Positions 46,291-61,406 are shown, numbered from the stretch's first letter. The stretch is DNA of 64,000 nucleotides from Corticium candelabrum (GCF_963422355.1 NC_085093.1:1023051-1087050); one strand, 5' to 3'. Translations and numbers: made by a program. Notes: a model not told the origin generated them from the sequence alone.

Positions 46291-46565
46291 GTGATTGCCT
46301 CTCTCGACTCAGGAGTATAAATGAGTACCTAGTCTTTGACTGGGAGACTAAGCGGCCATCGGCTGTGACGTAACATAGCCACTGGGGTCCAGGTGAGACT
46401 TCGGGTGCTTACGCCACAGTTGGCTTCATAAGTTGGTGCTCCTGTGAGTACCTGGCCCGGCTCTAGGAGATTGCTAGCGCAGGCTCAGAGTTCTTCTGAG
46501 TAACGCACGGGAGCCCAGCTGTTAGCTGAGGGTGTGACCAGTATCTGGCAGCTTCTAACATTTAG

Positions 46566-46607
<42 letters not shown>

Positions 46608-46897
46608 ATGTCTGTACGTGTGTGTACATGTGTGTAGGTGTGTGTGTACATGTCCACACACATGGATCTACATGGGTCCACATGTGACAAGTCTATGCAT
46701 GTCCATGTACATTATGCATGCCTGAACAAAATGGCAAGTGGCACGCACATGTGACATACAACTTCTGTGTCATGTTTGAAAGGTTGACAAGGTCACTATT
46801 GTTACCAGTAATTTCAATTCATCATGTTGTATACAACGTTCAACTATAGAATAGTATATTCTATAGCAGAAGATTTTGGCTTTAGTTCCCTCGTAGG

Positions 46898-46978
<81 letters not shown>

Positions 46979-48241
46979 AGACATGTTAGTGCTAGGAAAA
47001 TCATGTCTTGAGCTTGTACAGTGTACTTATGATATGTACCTGATGTTTATTGCAGTTTAGTGAAATTGAGTCGAAGCTACCGAGCAATCATTCACGCTTG
47101 CGTGCTAGATCTAAACAATGCTGCAGGTAGGAACAGTTTCAAAGTCTGTTTCTGTGTACAACATGTTGTTACAATTTAGATCGTGCTGACGACAGTTTAG
47201 TATCCAACTACCAAGAACAGGTCAACTTGTATTATTATAACTGTTGCTTAGATTTATTTACTTTTAAGTAACAAGTATGGATAAATAGAAAATTGTAATA
47301 GTTTTGTGGTTGGTGTGTTGGACTATGATGGGTGTTTTTTTTCAGTTTTCTGCTGTCTTTTGTTTCTGATTTTTGTTCTTTATTTTAGTGTCAGTTGTTT
47401 GAAATGACAGAGTTGATGTGGCATCTGTCAGAGATCCTATTCATCGAGTGTGCTCCAGGTTGAATTTCATTGTCTACCAACCATTTGTTGTGTCATATAC
47501 TAGCATGTGTTTATTATAAACCACGTCTTAGACCATGTCTTCACTAGTGGCTAAACATGTTTAGAAGTTGTTTAAGGCTAAACAGGTTTACTATTTGAGC
47601 ATGTCTCCACTAGTGTAAAGAGGTAGTTTAGCTCAAGTAAACAGGTTTAACTGTCACGTGATGGTAACATGTGCCCGAGTAAAGATGATTCCTGAGCCAT
47701 TTTACTTTTTGTTCTGTTTCTATAATTGTAGTGCTTCACTCCAATGCTGCCATCCATGTTTCTTTATAATACTAAGTCCACAGGTTCTGAACAAGAGTCT
47801 AAAGTTTCTGGACTACCAAACATAGCTGGAGACGCTTCTTTTCTAAACATGTTTTATGTTAATTAAACTAGTTTGGATTGGAGCAAGTGGAGACATGCCC
47901 TTACACCGCGATTGTATGCAATAGAAACATGTAAAGTCTGAATTAGGTTATGTTAATAGAAATGATTAGACTGCCAGATTTCATGTACAGAACATATTTT
48001 ATTAGTAGTAAAATAGTAAGGTTCTGAAACCGATACAAATAGCGAGTCAATCATATACACTTTTGTGAAATTTAAGTTTTATCGTGACTGTCTGTGTCAT
48101 TTTTTGCAAGATTTTTCTGGAACATTGATTGTTGTGCTTATTGCATGATTCAATTGGAGAGTTCAGAGTACTATTGTGTAGTAATTCTTTTGTCTGCACA
48201 CTGTCAGTTGAAGTTTTAAACTGTAAACAGTTATGTAGTGA

Positions 48242-48319
<78 letters not shown>

Positions 48320-48325
48320 TGTGTG

Positions 48326-48370
<45 letters not shown>

Positions 48371-48937
48371 TGTGTGACAGAGTGAATTTCTGTTGTGTCA
48401 TGACAGCAAGCAGTGTTCTTCCATGTCTTCTTGAATGGGTAAGATGGCATAACCCAAGGGTGACTGAATTGGCTTATGAGATTACTAATCATCCTGCACC
48501 AGGCAGGCATCCTGAGTATTGGGATGTGGTGAGTAGTTTCTAATTTTTTAGTTCTGTGTAAATAGTTTTACTAATATTAACTGATACTAGATCAAATTGT
48601 TGATTCTTCATGGAAAGCCACAGGAAGCAAGAAACCTGCTCATGCAGCATCCTGCTAGAAGACACGGAATTCATGATGTAAATATGTTGATTAATTAGGT
48701 TAAACAGGATGATGCGCTACTGTTTACTCAGAATATTTATTGTTTAGGGTTTTTCTATTCTGGATGAATTGCTGCGAAAGATGCCTTTACAGGTTTAGTT
48801 GTTGATTGTTAGTATTCAAATTCTGATAATTTGTAGTTTCATTGCATGGCAAAGTTGATAGCTGGTTGAGATAATGATCGACTGGATATAGCATGCAGAC
48901 AGACTGGTGAGTAAGTAGGTATATGGAAAACCAAGCA

Positions 48938-49006
<69 letters not shown>

Positions 49007-49741
49007 ACACAAGTTTTGAAAATGACCTAACTGTCGTTTAGTTATTTGTTTTTGCAATGTTGACATACTTTTTTAATATTGTAGTCTTACGGTAATCATT
49101 CTGTGAGTGAGTTTACACTGCAGTGGCAACATTGGCGAGAAGAGTGTTTGTTGAGACTGCATGATGGAACCTTTAATACCAATACCAATCTTGAACATAT
49201 TGCCAAGGTCATTCGGTCATCATTGGCTGCCAAAGTGTGCCATCTTTTGCATTTTACTTATTGTGACTATTCTAGTTGCTGTGTGGGGACAGAGAGGCTT
49301 TCATTGAAGCAAAGTTGGTAAACTTGTCCTTTGTAAAGATGTGCTTTGTTGGTAATCTATATTATTTGTAGGCATTTGTGTGGCTCATGGTATTTTTTGA
49401 TGGTGTCTCGCCTTTTATTTTCTGATCCAGCAATTCAAGCCATTAATCTACATATGAATGCTCAGGTATGACTGTTGAAATTTTGTGAATGTGAGTACGT
49501 ACTTACAAATGACTGGTTGTTGTTAATTAGTGTATGTAGAATCACTCAAACATGGACATGTGGTTTTAGTTATGTGTATTTAGTACTACTGACTATTTTT
49601 AGCCAAGTATTTTATTGATGGATGATAATGATGCTCATTGGACCAAACTGGACGACATTCTACTTGCTATGTTGAAGTATGATATTCCACAAGTCATTTC
49701 TCTGATAAGGTAGTTTCTTTTACTTATAATATGTTCACGTG

Positions 49742-49790
<49 letters not shown>

Positions 49791-51032
49791 TGTGTGTGGG
49801 TGTGAGTAGTGAGCTCTGCTAATTTATTCTGCAATTTGTAGTTCAGTATTTGGAAACTGGTGGTTTGTTGCACATCTTGCAGACCTTCTTCATCATGCTG
49901 GTCAACTAGAATCGCACCAACTGGAGTATGTGCCTAAAACACAGGTTAGATAGTCACCGTTCTTATTCTACCTTTTAATCTTTCTAGGTATGGTTCCAGT
50001 ATGAGAGAATTTTTATTGTTGGAGTATGGTTCTAGTCTCATGAGTCATACAAGGTTCTTTACATGCTGTTGAAGTTGAGTGTTCACACTTCTTTAATATC
50101 TCAAATGAATGGTTTAGTTTGTGGCAACTTGGAGTAGATTACTTTCTCCAATGTTCGGTGTATGGCAAGTAAGAATGCAGGTAGCTGTTGTTATGTACTG
50201 CAATGTTATTGAATGTTTTTGCAGGCAATATTTGGAAACATACCTCGATCGAATAGCACCAGATAGTGATATGAAAGCCATCAAAGTTCTCAGACTTTGC
50301 AACAAGTCAGGCCTCACAGAACTGGGTACATGCATTAGCATTACGTTATCACCACACACAACAGAATGGCAGGGTAGTTCTGCAAACTAGAAGAGGCAGA
50401 TAGATGACTTTGTCAGAATCTTTTAGTTTGGTAATCTGTTGATGCAATATCTAGTGTCCTAGTAAGATGTTATAATGTAGTTTTTAGTAAGTATGACTTT
50501 ATTGGTAAACTTAAACTGTAATACAGTCATCTGACTTTTGATTTTATTAAGAAAGGTTATAGAACAATGCAGAAGTGTCCTCTCATACTTTGATGTACAC
50601 ACGGAAGCGTGAGGTTAAATGAGCAATGCATGGTGCCAAATTGTTTTAGTTTGCTGTAGAAGTTAGAACCATCTGCTGTGGTGAGAAACATCAACTTTGC
50701 TTACATTCTAGTCACATTTATTTATTAAATCATCTACTCTGTGGTTTAATAATCAATGAATTTGTTGCATTGCTATGTATAACAGAGTCTATTTTGTGTT
50801 GATAGATGATTTTGTGTGCTTTTTGTGTAAGTATTGCTGTGTCTTATTGTCACAGGCTGCAGTATTTGCAAGAAAATGGCAATGAAAGCAAAGCAAAGTG
50901 ATCGTTTAGGTTCTTCTCTCAATTGGGCAATTCGCTCAAAAGTGTGTGAATTAGTCTTATGTAATGGTTTCTGTATTAAGTGTTGAGTTTTGCAGAATGC
51001 ATCATTTGCTTCTATCATTGCTAACAAGTATG

Positions 51033-51092
<60 letters not shown>

Positions 51093-51831
51093 ATGTGTGT
51101 GTCTGCATTGTATGGTCAACTGTTTGTTAGATTCTTGTCGCAGTATGCTGAAAGTGGCAGTTTTCCCTGTTTGGATGTGGTTGATCATCTAAACCCAGCT
51201 ATGCTAATAAATGATCAGATAATTTTTCTTGGTATGAATCATTTATTGTAGACTTAGATTTTAGGTCTGAAAATTTTTTTTATTTGTAGCCAAGTACCGG
51301 GAATTTCATCGGCTATACTCATATTCAAGATTGAAAGAAGCAGCCTGTCTGCTAGTTAACCTTCTGACGTCCAGACTTGCGCCTAAAGAGTGTGCTTGTT
51401 GAGAGTTGTAAGTAGGTGTTGGTTTTGTAAAGTACTGTGGCATTTTAGATACTGGTTCATGCTACTGATTGATTGCTTACCATTGTTGGAACTTGATGAG
51501 GTGACAAATGTAGCTTATGTATACAGGCGATGTGTCCTCGGTATTGATTGTATTGTGTATTGATAGGTGGTTTTTGCTACTGATCAAACATACGAGTTAT
51601 TGCAGTGTCTTGAAGAGATCGAGGGATTACGTGAATTGGATGGTAAAGGTGGCGAAGATGATATTGTAAGACTTGCTTTACTGGAAACGTTTATCTAGTA
51701 AGCAATTAATTGGTTTTACGTAATTAATTAATTGGCAGGATACTGCTCATACTGAAAAGGTGCAACTTGTACGAATAGGTCTTGCAACAAACCTGGCTCG
51801 AGCATCTTTGGATGATGATACAGATCGATAG
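45475..51831 (+). CDS. NUP85: Nucleoporin NUP85 (Y-complex)
   Basis: About 24 small exons with in-phase junctions. First exon 45475-45534, last 51739-51831. It follows vertebrate NUP85 along its length: NQSHGVFMDLQEV (45826-45973), LVKLSRSYRAIIHAC (47056-47126), ELMWHLSEILFIECAP (47399-47458), EFTLQWQHWREEC (from 49085), WYFLMVSRLLFSDP (49372-49465), LDDILLAMLKYDIPQVI (49613-49709), NWWFVAHLADLL (49842-49925), YGSSMREFLLLEYGSS (49988-50053), LWQLGVDYF, IKVLRLCNK, LNPAMLINDQIIFL, AKYREFHRLYS and VFATDQTYELLQCLEE. NUP85 is part of the Y-shaped (Nup107-160) scaffold of the nuclear pore. The N-terminal exon (45643-45754) is less certain. Introns carry seven long TG/CA microsatellites and a MITE-like element. 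Confidence 0.9.
46179..46290. repeat. (TG)n microsatellite, NUP85 intron 3
   Basis: About 55 TG units with two interruptions (TACA near 46255, GCG near 46286). Confidence 0.95.
46310..46560. repeat. Possible short interspersed element between TG tracts
   Basis: A GC-richer, intron-atypical 250-base block flanked by (TG)n on both sides. It begins GGAGTATAAATGAGTACC and ends CAGCTTCTAAC. It looks like an inserted repeat, but I found no second copy in the window and no clear pol III boxes. Confidence 0.3.
46569..46610. repeat. (TG)n microsatellite, NUP85 intron 3
   Basis: About 19 TG units, followed by degenerate TGTGTACATG copies to about 46660. Confidence 0.9.
46901..46975. repeat. (CA)n microsatellite, NUP85 intron 3
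   Basis: About 37 CA units about 80 bases before exon 4. Confidence 0.95.
47532..47901. mobile_element. MITE-like element 2 in NUP85 intron 6
   Basis: Ends GACCATGTCTTCACTAGTGG and, on the right, the reverse complement of the same kind of sequence (AAGTGGAGACATGCCC). A second copy of the left end (GCATGTCTCCACTAGTG) lies inside at 47599. It shares GGTTTAACTGTCACGTGA with element 1. No coding capacity, about 370 bases. Confidence 0.65.
48247..48377. repeat. (TG)n microsatellite just upstream of a NUP85 exon
   Basis: About 60 TG units with two GG and two TTT interruptions, ending about 30 bases before the acceptor of exon 7 (exon start 48407). It lies in the polypyrimidine/branch-point zone of that intron. 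Confidence 0.95.
48941..49007. repeat. (CA)n microsatellite, NUP85 intron 9
   Basis: About 33 CA units about 80 bases before exon 10. Confidence 0.95.
49742..49802. repeat. (TG)n microsatellite, NUP85 intron 13
   Basis: About 27 TG units between a donor at 49710 and the exon starting at 49842, so most of this short intron is repeat. Confidence 0.95.
51032..51102. repeat. (TG)n microsatellite, NUP85 intron 19
   Basis: About 32 TG units starting immediately after the donor GTATGT at 51028 of a roughly 100-base intron. Confidence 0.95.
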
Positions 51832-52258
51832 ATCAATGTAAGCAATATCCTTGGAGATACTGTTCATACTGTATGGCAACTCTTAGGTAAAGGTGCTGTT
51901 AACTTGTGCTAAGCTTTACTATGGTGTACAGTACTACAATCATCAGAACGTATCATTGTAATAATTTTCAGTGAAACGCAGTACGACTGTAGCTGCTGAA
52001 ATTTTATTGGCTTGCCAAAAAACACTGTAATTTTTGTTTTCTTCTCTTGGCAAGAGTGTTTTGGCTGTAAACTGTGTTGTTGTGCCAGAAGGCGTTTCTA
52101 GTTAGTAGAGACTGCGTACGTAGCATATGTACTGTATGACGAAATTTGCGGAAGGACGTAATTATTGAAGATCCGCAGTAGATTTGACCGTAGCAGTCGA
52201 TCAACGAAAGATCTGTGTGCACTGGCCAGTGCATGGTGTCTATTAGCTATATGGTAAC
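51832..52258. other. Intergenic, NUP85 to CARD-Kelch gene
   Basis: About 430 bases with the NUP85 3' end and the next promoter. No gene is supported; small minus frames here lack any family pattern. Confidence 0.45.
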
Positions 52259-53689
52259 ATGGATAGAGTTGCATACGCAAGAGACATTATGCGGCCTCTT
52301 TGGCTTGAACTTGTTCAACGTTTAGACGCGAAGGTGGTCGTGCATGAGCTGTACACGAAAGAAGTGCTTGCGTTGAAAAATCTTCAAGATATCTTGTCGA
52401 AACCAACGTCACAAGACCAAGCTGTTGAGTTGCTCATGTGCATGAACACTCGTTCTGCTGATGACTGCTACAAGTTTGCTCTTTTGCTGAGTGATACTGA
52501 AGGAATTCACGATGTGGGTTGCCGTCTGCTCACTCGATGTGTGGAAGTACAGACGACTGGTGAGAACATTTGATCACACTGTGTTTTGATGTGATCTACG
52601 CAGTTTTTCTCGCTTCCTGTAGGTGGTAATTTACCTTCAAGCCCCTGTAGCAATTTAGCGACAAATCAAAAGTGTATGCAGCAACTGCTGTCCAGACAAG
52701 AAAGCTTTGAACGACAGCCGTCTTCTCATGCGTATCTTGAAAGTCCATATTGCGAAATTAGTGCATCCCCTGTAGACTGTCTAGTTAGAGCCAGAAAATC
52801 ATACTACTCATGCAGCTGGAAAAGTTGGCTTGACATTCCACAAGAAGCATGTTGGCCATGGAACTGTGTTGTTCGAATTCCACCCAACAAACTGGTGGTG
52901 GGTGATGGAACTGATTTATTGACTTTGAATTTGGACACAAATAAGTGGAAAAGGTATAATCTGGGTGATGTGAATATTCACAGTGTCTTTAGTTGTGGTC
53001 TTGGCATCAACCCCTACGTGCTTCTTCATGATAAATTAAAGAGTACATTTGCTGTGGAAAAATATAACCTAGCAACAAGCGACAGGCAGCATGTAACTAA
53101 TCTCCCTTCCGCATACCAAGCTCAATTGGCACAATATATGAGTGTAGCAGCAGATGATGAACATTTATTTGTTGTCAGTGGAAGGACAGGGACATATGAG
53201 GCTCTTGATTGTGTTTGGTTGTATGATATTGGCGTCGACGTTTGGCATCGTGTTGCCAATATGTCAATTAATCGCTGTGCTTGTTCACCATTTGTTCTTG
53301 ATCGAGTGTTATACGTAGGGGGAGGAATAGTCAAGACACAAAAGGATGATTGGATTGGTTGCGAACTTGTGGAGGCATTCTCTAAGGCAGAAAATCGGTG
53401 GAGAACTGCAGTGATGACAAAGAATACTAGGTCTCGTCTTATGCCCCATAATGGCAAGGTCTTATCTGTTGGTGGAACAAGGGACAAAGAAGCAGGAAAT
53501 CTGATCACTAGTGAGCTAGAATTAATCAACTTGCAGACCAATGATTCCTCATTAATATCAAACATGAGTTATGGACGTCGAGGTCATGGAATATGTGTAG
53601 ATGATGAGAACTGTTTATTTGTAGTTGGTGGGTACAACAGTGAAGGTTTCCTAACATCTGTAGAAAGCTGCCAGATTAATATTTGCTAA
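52259..53689 (+). CDS. CARD-Kelch fusion protein
   Basis: Two exons: 52259-52559 and 52623-53689 (phase 1, about 456 residues). Residues 1-95 look like a CARD death-fold domain: ARDIMRPLWLELVQRL, a short VHELYTKEVL, LQDILSKPTSQDQAVELLMCM and DDCYKFALLLSDTEGIHDVGCRLL match the six-helix pattern of CRADD-type CARDs. A Ser/Gln-rich linker (about 100-140) follows, then a Kelch-type beta-propeller to the end (repeated aromatic-aromatic-Gly patterns: LYVGGGIV, VLSVGGTRD, LFVVGGYNSEG with downstream Trp residues such as NRWRTA and VWHRVA). I see no BTB or BACK domain. CARDs recruit partners by homotypic contacts in apoptosis or innate immunity, and propellers bind clients. Function is inference. It is not secreted. 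Confidence 0.75.
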
Positions 53690-53891
53690 ATGGAAATCAT
53701 TTGATCATAATGCCCAGAATTACTAATTAAATACAAATGCTAGCAGACCAGTAGATGATGTGTTACTTTAACCTACGAGGAAACTTACATATTCACTAAA
53801 TATTGCAAAAGAGCACATTGAATGTTATAATTTTCATCAATATGATGATTATTCTATATAGGTACAGTTAGATACTTGGTAATAGCAATAA

Positions 53892-55172
53892 CTACAGTTT
53901 GTGAAGTTTTTTAGGGCAGTTGTCACAGACCCACTGGCCAGTTGGCAGTCTAGTAAGGCCAACACAAAAGGTGTGATAACCTCGGTCACACTCATCACAG
54001 AACAGCATCTTATCATCATCATGAGGATCATTGCATAGCATGCATGTCTTACACTCGATGCATTGCCATGGATATGTCTTAATAACTGCTACCAGTTCCT
54101 TGCTCATGTCTAGACATGAAGGATGACCACTGTTCCCACAAGAGCAGCAACTAATTAATTCTTCAGGCTCACCAAGTTTGTTCTTTTCCTTTCCCTCAAG
54201 GCAGATCCCACAGAGAGTGCAAGGCTCCATGGAATCTTGACTTTTTTCCTTTCCTGACTGTAACTTCCTGCGCTTAGCAGAAGAATAAAACCCATCTTTT
54301 TGGCGTCCTTGACTGGCTTTTCTCCTAGCTCCTGCAGTTGTGCCTAATCTGACCCTTGATTTATTTATTTCTGTATGGAATTGATAATGCGGACGACTAA
54401 TAGTTGGTACAAGAAATGTGGGAGGTGGAGCAGTTGGTGTCTTCAAAGGGAACATAGCCAGTTGTTGGGGTGTGTATCGAACGTAGTAATCTTGGAATTG
54501 TCCAGGAATAAGAGCTACAGGGTATAGTCCCACTTTGATTGTTTCTAGTTGTTGAGATTCTACTTTGTTTTGAGGATGCTGCACAATATTAGTCTGCACA
54601 TCATAAAAGCACCGTCGTTGGTCTTTCCTCTCTCTGTTTAACTTGGCATTAAATTCAGCTACCTGCCTGTGCGCTCTTTTCCATGCCTGTTGAACTTTCA
54701 CAGAATCACCACGCTCACCTTTGGTGTCTGCTGAAGACGCAATAACTGCATCTCTCTCCTTCACCTTTTGCTGTATAGCTCGTTCCGTCTCCCGTTGGTT
54801 AAATACTTTCAGATATTTTTGGTGTAGACTGGGATACTCTTCCATCATAAGTTGGCACACATCATCACTTTTCAGAGCCGCAAGACCCAACGTGCTCTGC
54901 TCTTCACTAATGACACCTTCATCCACCAAAAACTCACGTTCCTCCATACTTAAAATTCGTCTTTCCATATCAGGATATTTCCTTTGAAAGGATCTAATGC
55001 CATTGATGCCCAGATACTCAGCCACATGTTCTTGCAGAAAGAAGAAGTCTGCACACGGGTCCCCTAGAGGCCATTGATATTCGTACAATTTTTCTGGCGG
55101 AAAATAGACATCCAAATCCCGTATTGTTTCGTCGTCACTACCGTAGTTTTCTTTGGCTGAACGCTTCGTCAT
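53892..55172 (-). CDS. PHF10: PHF10/BAF45a-like double PHD-finger protein
   Basis: Single exon, 426 residues. The N-terminal SAY region (DVYFPPEKLYEYQWPLGDPCADFFFLQEHVAEYLGI pattern; GISEEQSTLGL-like stretch) is diagnostic of PHF10/SAYP, subunits of PBAF-type SWI/SNF remodelers. The C-terminus has a tandem PHD pair: C-x2-C...CCSCGNSGHPSCL...C-x2-C and CMLCNDPHDDDKMLFCDECDRGYHTFC...WVCDNC. In DPF/PHF10 proteins this pair reads histone H3 tails. A basic patch (ARRKASQGRQ, AKRRKLQSGK at about 280-310) is a likely nuclear signal. It is intronless whereas most neighbours have many introns, so it may be a retrocopy that is still intact. Divergent from SH2D4. Confidence 0.92.
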   Translation of the reverse strand: MTKRSAKENYGSDDETIRDLDVYFPPEKLYEYQWPLGDPCADFFFLQEHVAEYLGINGIRSFQRKYPDMERRILSMEEREFLVDEGVISEEQSTLGLAALKSDDVCQLMMEEYPSLHQKYLKVFNQRETERAIQQKVKERDAVIASSADTKGERGDSVKVQQAWKRAHRQVAEFNAKLNRERKDQRRCFYDVQTNIVQHPQNKVESQQLETIKVGLYPVALIPGQFQDYYVRYTPQQLAMFPLKTPTAPPPTFLVPTISRPHYQFHTEINKSRVRLGTTAGARRKASQGRQKDGFYSSAKRRKLQSGKEKSQDSMEPCTLCGICLEGKEKNKLGEPEELISCCSCGNSGHPSCLDMSKELVAVIKTYPWQCIECKTCMLCNDPHDDDKMLFCDECDRGYHTFCVGLTRLPTGQWVCDNCPKKLHKL

Positions 55173-58079
<2,907 letters not shown>

Positions 58080-58572
58080 AAGAGCTGGACATAAACTGAT
58101 ACTTGCAGTCAGAGATCTAATAAGCCAGTTTTGATGTATCTGCTTGATGCATTTTTAGAATTCAACTGTGGGCATTGTTCATGTAGATGAGTCAATTTAG
58201 TGGAACGATAGGATAATCTGAGCCAGCTCAGGCGATTAATTAAAGAACTCTCTTTCTAATAGCTATGCATTGGTATGACTATAAGGCTGTATATAAGGGT
58301 GAACAATGAGCAGTGGTTGCATTATATAGCCTACAAAGAGTTTGGTTCAAACCCCAACCTCGAGCTCACTGTTGACCCTTTTCTAAAGTTGCATGTCATT
58401 CTAGAATATCATAGCACTAGTACATATATCTACATACACACACAATGAGAGAACAGAATTACGAACTGTTACTTGAATTCAAAGGTCATTTCCCATGTGC
58501 ACTTACAACGAAGTCTGGGACTGCAAGGAATTCGTTATCCGGGACCTTTATTCTACATGCGTATTTCTGACA
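58080..58572. other. Intergenic, SH2D4 to DRG2
   Basis: About 490 AT-rich bases with the SH2D4 3' flank and the DRG2 promoter. No gene is seen. Confidence 0.45.
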
Positions 58573-61406
58573 ATGGGAATCCTTGAGAAAATAAATGAAA
58601 TCGAGAGAGAGATTGCCCGGACACAGAAAAATAAAGGTAACTAGTCTCATGAGCGCGTGAATAGTTTGTACGTGTGCACAAGTTGTTGATTATATTTTGT
58701 CGTAATATACTCAGCTACCGAATACCATCTGGGATTGCTGAAAGCAAAGTTGGCTAAATACAGATCTCAACTGCTAGAACCCACCGGAAAAGCGTCAGTG
58801 AAGGTACGCGAGTATTTTAATTTTGTTATGATTTACGTCTAGTACAATAATACTGAATTTGAATTTGGGGCGTAGAAATACTAGTAGTGTATCTAATTTA
58901 ATGTATTTCAAAACTTAAACTTAATTGACATTTTTCTGAACAGGGAGAAGGATTTGATGTTATGAAATCAGGAGATGCACGTGTGGCTCTTATTGGTTTT
59001 CCTTCAGTAGGAAAGGTGATATACTGACGTTGATTTCAGAAAGTTTTGCATTGTTATCAATGCCTGCCTTTTCTCATGCAGTCTACTCTGCTGGGTAAGG
59101 TCACAAAGACTCATAGTGAATGTGCAGCTTACGAGTTTACAACTTTAACATGCATTCCAGGAGTTCTTGAGGTTAGTTTAATCAAGCATCAATTCATAAC
59201 TATAGCATTGCATTGAATTTTATGCAAGTTTGTTGTGTGGTTGATTAATTAATAGGTTGCCTTTAGGCTGGTGAACCAAGATTTGTGTTAAACACTTTTT
59301 CTTATTTGAATAGTAACAATTGTATTTTAATATGTTAGCTTAGTATAACTTCTAACATAGTAACACTGCAGTGTTGTCATGCTTTATACAAGTCTTGCAG
59401 TTGTTATTGCAAAGGATATTTGCAATCATTGTTAACACTGTAATAATTGTGATTTGTCTAATATGGATGCTGTCCCAAATGGTTGTATTGTATCTATTAG
59501 AAAGGAGTTCTTCTAGGTAGTTTTTGTATATCACAATATGTATAATGGAATTAGTGATCAGTTTGGTTTTGTGACAGTATCATGGAGCCAATATTCAACT
59601 TCTTGATCTTCCTGGAATAATTGAAGGAGCAGCACAAGGTTTAAATATGAAACCATGTTGTGTCATTGTGTTGTAGCAGCAAAATCGCAGGGAAGGGTCG
59701 TGGTCGTCAAGTTATTGCTGTTGCACGCACCGCAGATATTGTTTTGATGATGTTAGATGCCTCAAAGGGTGAAAAACAAAGGTTCTTACGTTTGTTGTTT
59801 TGGAAGAAGAATTGTTTAAAAATTATTTTGCTGTAGAGATTTATTGCAAGCAGAACTGGAAAGTGTTGGAATGAGATTGAATAAGAAAAAACCAAACATT
59901 TACTTCAAGGTAGAATTTTCATAATCTGGTTCAAAGTACTACATGTACAGAAATGTAGGCAGCCAGGCTGAGACAGATATCAGGTAGGTAGGCAGACAGA
60001 AGACTGACAGACAAGAAGATAACCAGTCAGCAAGACAGATAGGTAGACTGTAAATGAGACGGATGTATAGTAACACTGAACTAACACGTTGTGACACTTT
60101 GTATTCAATTAAGGTAAAGAAAACTGGTGGCATCTCATTTATTGCTACGTGTCCTCTCACCCATGTTGATGAGAAACTTGTTCAAATGATACTACATGAA
60201 TACAGTATATATATAGCTGTTTTTTGTATCATTTTTGTATCATTATTGTCATTTTGTAAATTTGTACGTTTAGAAATATTCAATGCTGAAGTTTTGTTTA
60301 GAGAAGACTGTACAGCAGGTCAGCCTGGTTTATCTATTTTCATACTTTAAGAGTGCTAATTGACACATTTGAGGAGGTACTTTGCTTTTGTGTTGTTGTA
60401 GATGAACTGATTGATGTGATATGTGGCAACAGAGTATATGTACATTGCATATATGTAACTGCATCATTGTTGTGTTCTATTTGTCAATGAATAATGCAGT
60501 GCACTTGGACACGTAGGTATACAACAAGATTGATTGCATATCATTGGAAGAAGTGGACAGATTGGCACATCAAGAGCATTCTGTTGTCACTAGGTAAACA
60601 CCATCAAAATCAACTTTTAGATAATTGATTATTTACTTGCTTTTATTACTAGTCTTGAACTTGATTTAAATCTCGATTATTTACTAGAGGAGATATGGAA
60701 GCACCTTTCTCTAGTTAGAATTTATACAAAGAAACCAGGATGTAATGGAAGTTTATGGAAATGTGATGTACGGTAAATAAGGTAATTTCTAATTTCTGAT
60801 TTAAAGGTCGTCCTGATTTTGGTCGTGGCCATGCTCTAATTCTCAGAAAAGGAGCAACAATTGAACATGTGGTGAGTCTAGTAGTCGTTTAAGTTAATTT
60901 GTTCAAGAGGTATGGGCACATATCAAACTTGCTCACTAGAATGGAGAAACCAAGTACTTAGTACTTGCATAATATGGAAATTAGATGTATTGTTTCTCAT
61001 ATGTTAATACTTTGCCACTTTCAGTTTGCTATAATGATTCATCAATTAGAGACTTACAGAATAAGTTGGTGGTACTTTGCCATTTGGTGTAGTATCCTGC
61101 TGTTGAATTGTTGGTTGTCACTGATAGTGTTGTAACTTTATTAGCTGAGGCAGCTGTATTGTTGTGTATACAGTGCATGTAGCTGAGTATGTAAAGTTTG
61201 TTGTTTTAGTGTCATGGTGTCCATCGAACTCTAGCAAGCACTTTTCGTTATGCTCTAGTCTGGGTAAGACATGTTGCAGTTGCAACAAACAAGTCGTCGC
61301 ATTAATTTGTTGTGTATAGGGAACGAGTGCCAAACACTGTCCACAACGAGTTGGAATAGCACATCAAGTGCAAGATGAGGATGTTGTTCAAATAGTGAAG
61401 AAGTGA
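58573..61406 (+). CDS. DRG2: Developmentally regulated GTP-binding protein 2
   Basis: About 15 exons. Exon 1 58573-58636 ([21 protein letters not shown]), exon 2 58715-58803, last exon ends at 61406 (QIVKK). GTPase motifs: P-loop GFPSVGKST (split between two exons near 59020-59085), switch [26 protein letters not shown] with a GAAQ|GKG exon border, and NKID in the exon near 60520. The C-terminal TGS domain holds [14 protein letters not shown] and [16 protein letters not shown]2 is a cytosolic translation-associated GTPase stabilised by DFRP2/RWDD1. It is very close to human DRG2 throughout, so the call is firm. Small exon borders in 59.1-60.6 kb are approximate. Confidence 0.95.

Noticed and set aside
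46128-51251. Several Cys-Val or Thr-His repeat frames
   Set aside because: All are translations of (TG)n or (CA)n intronic microsatellites in NUP85.
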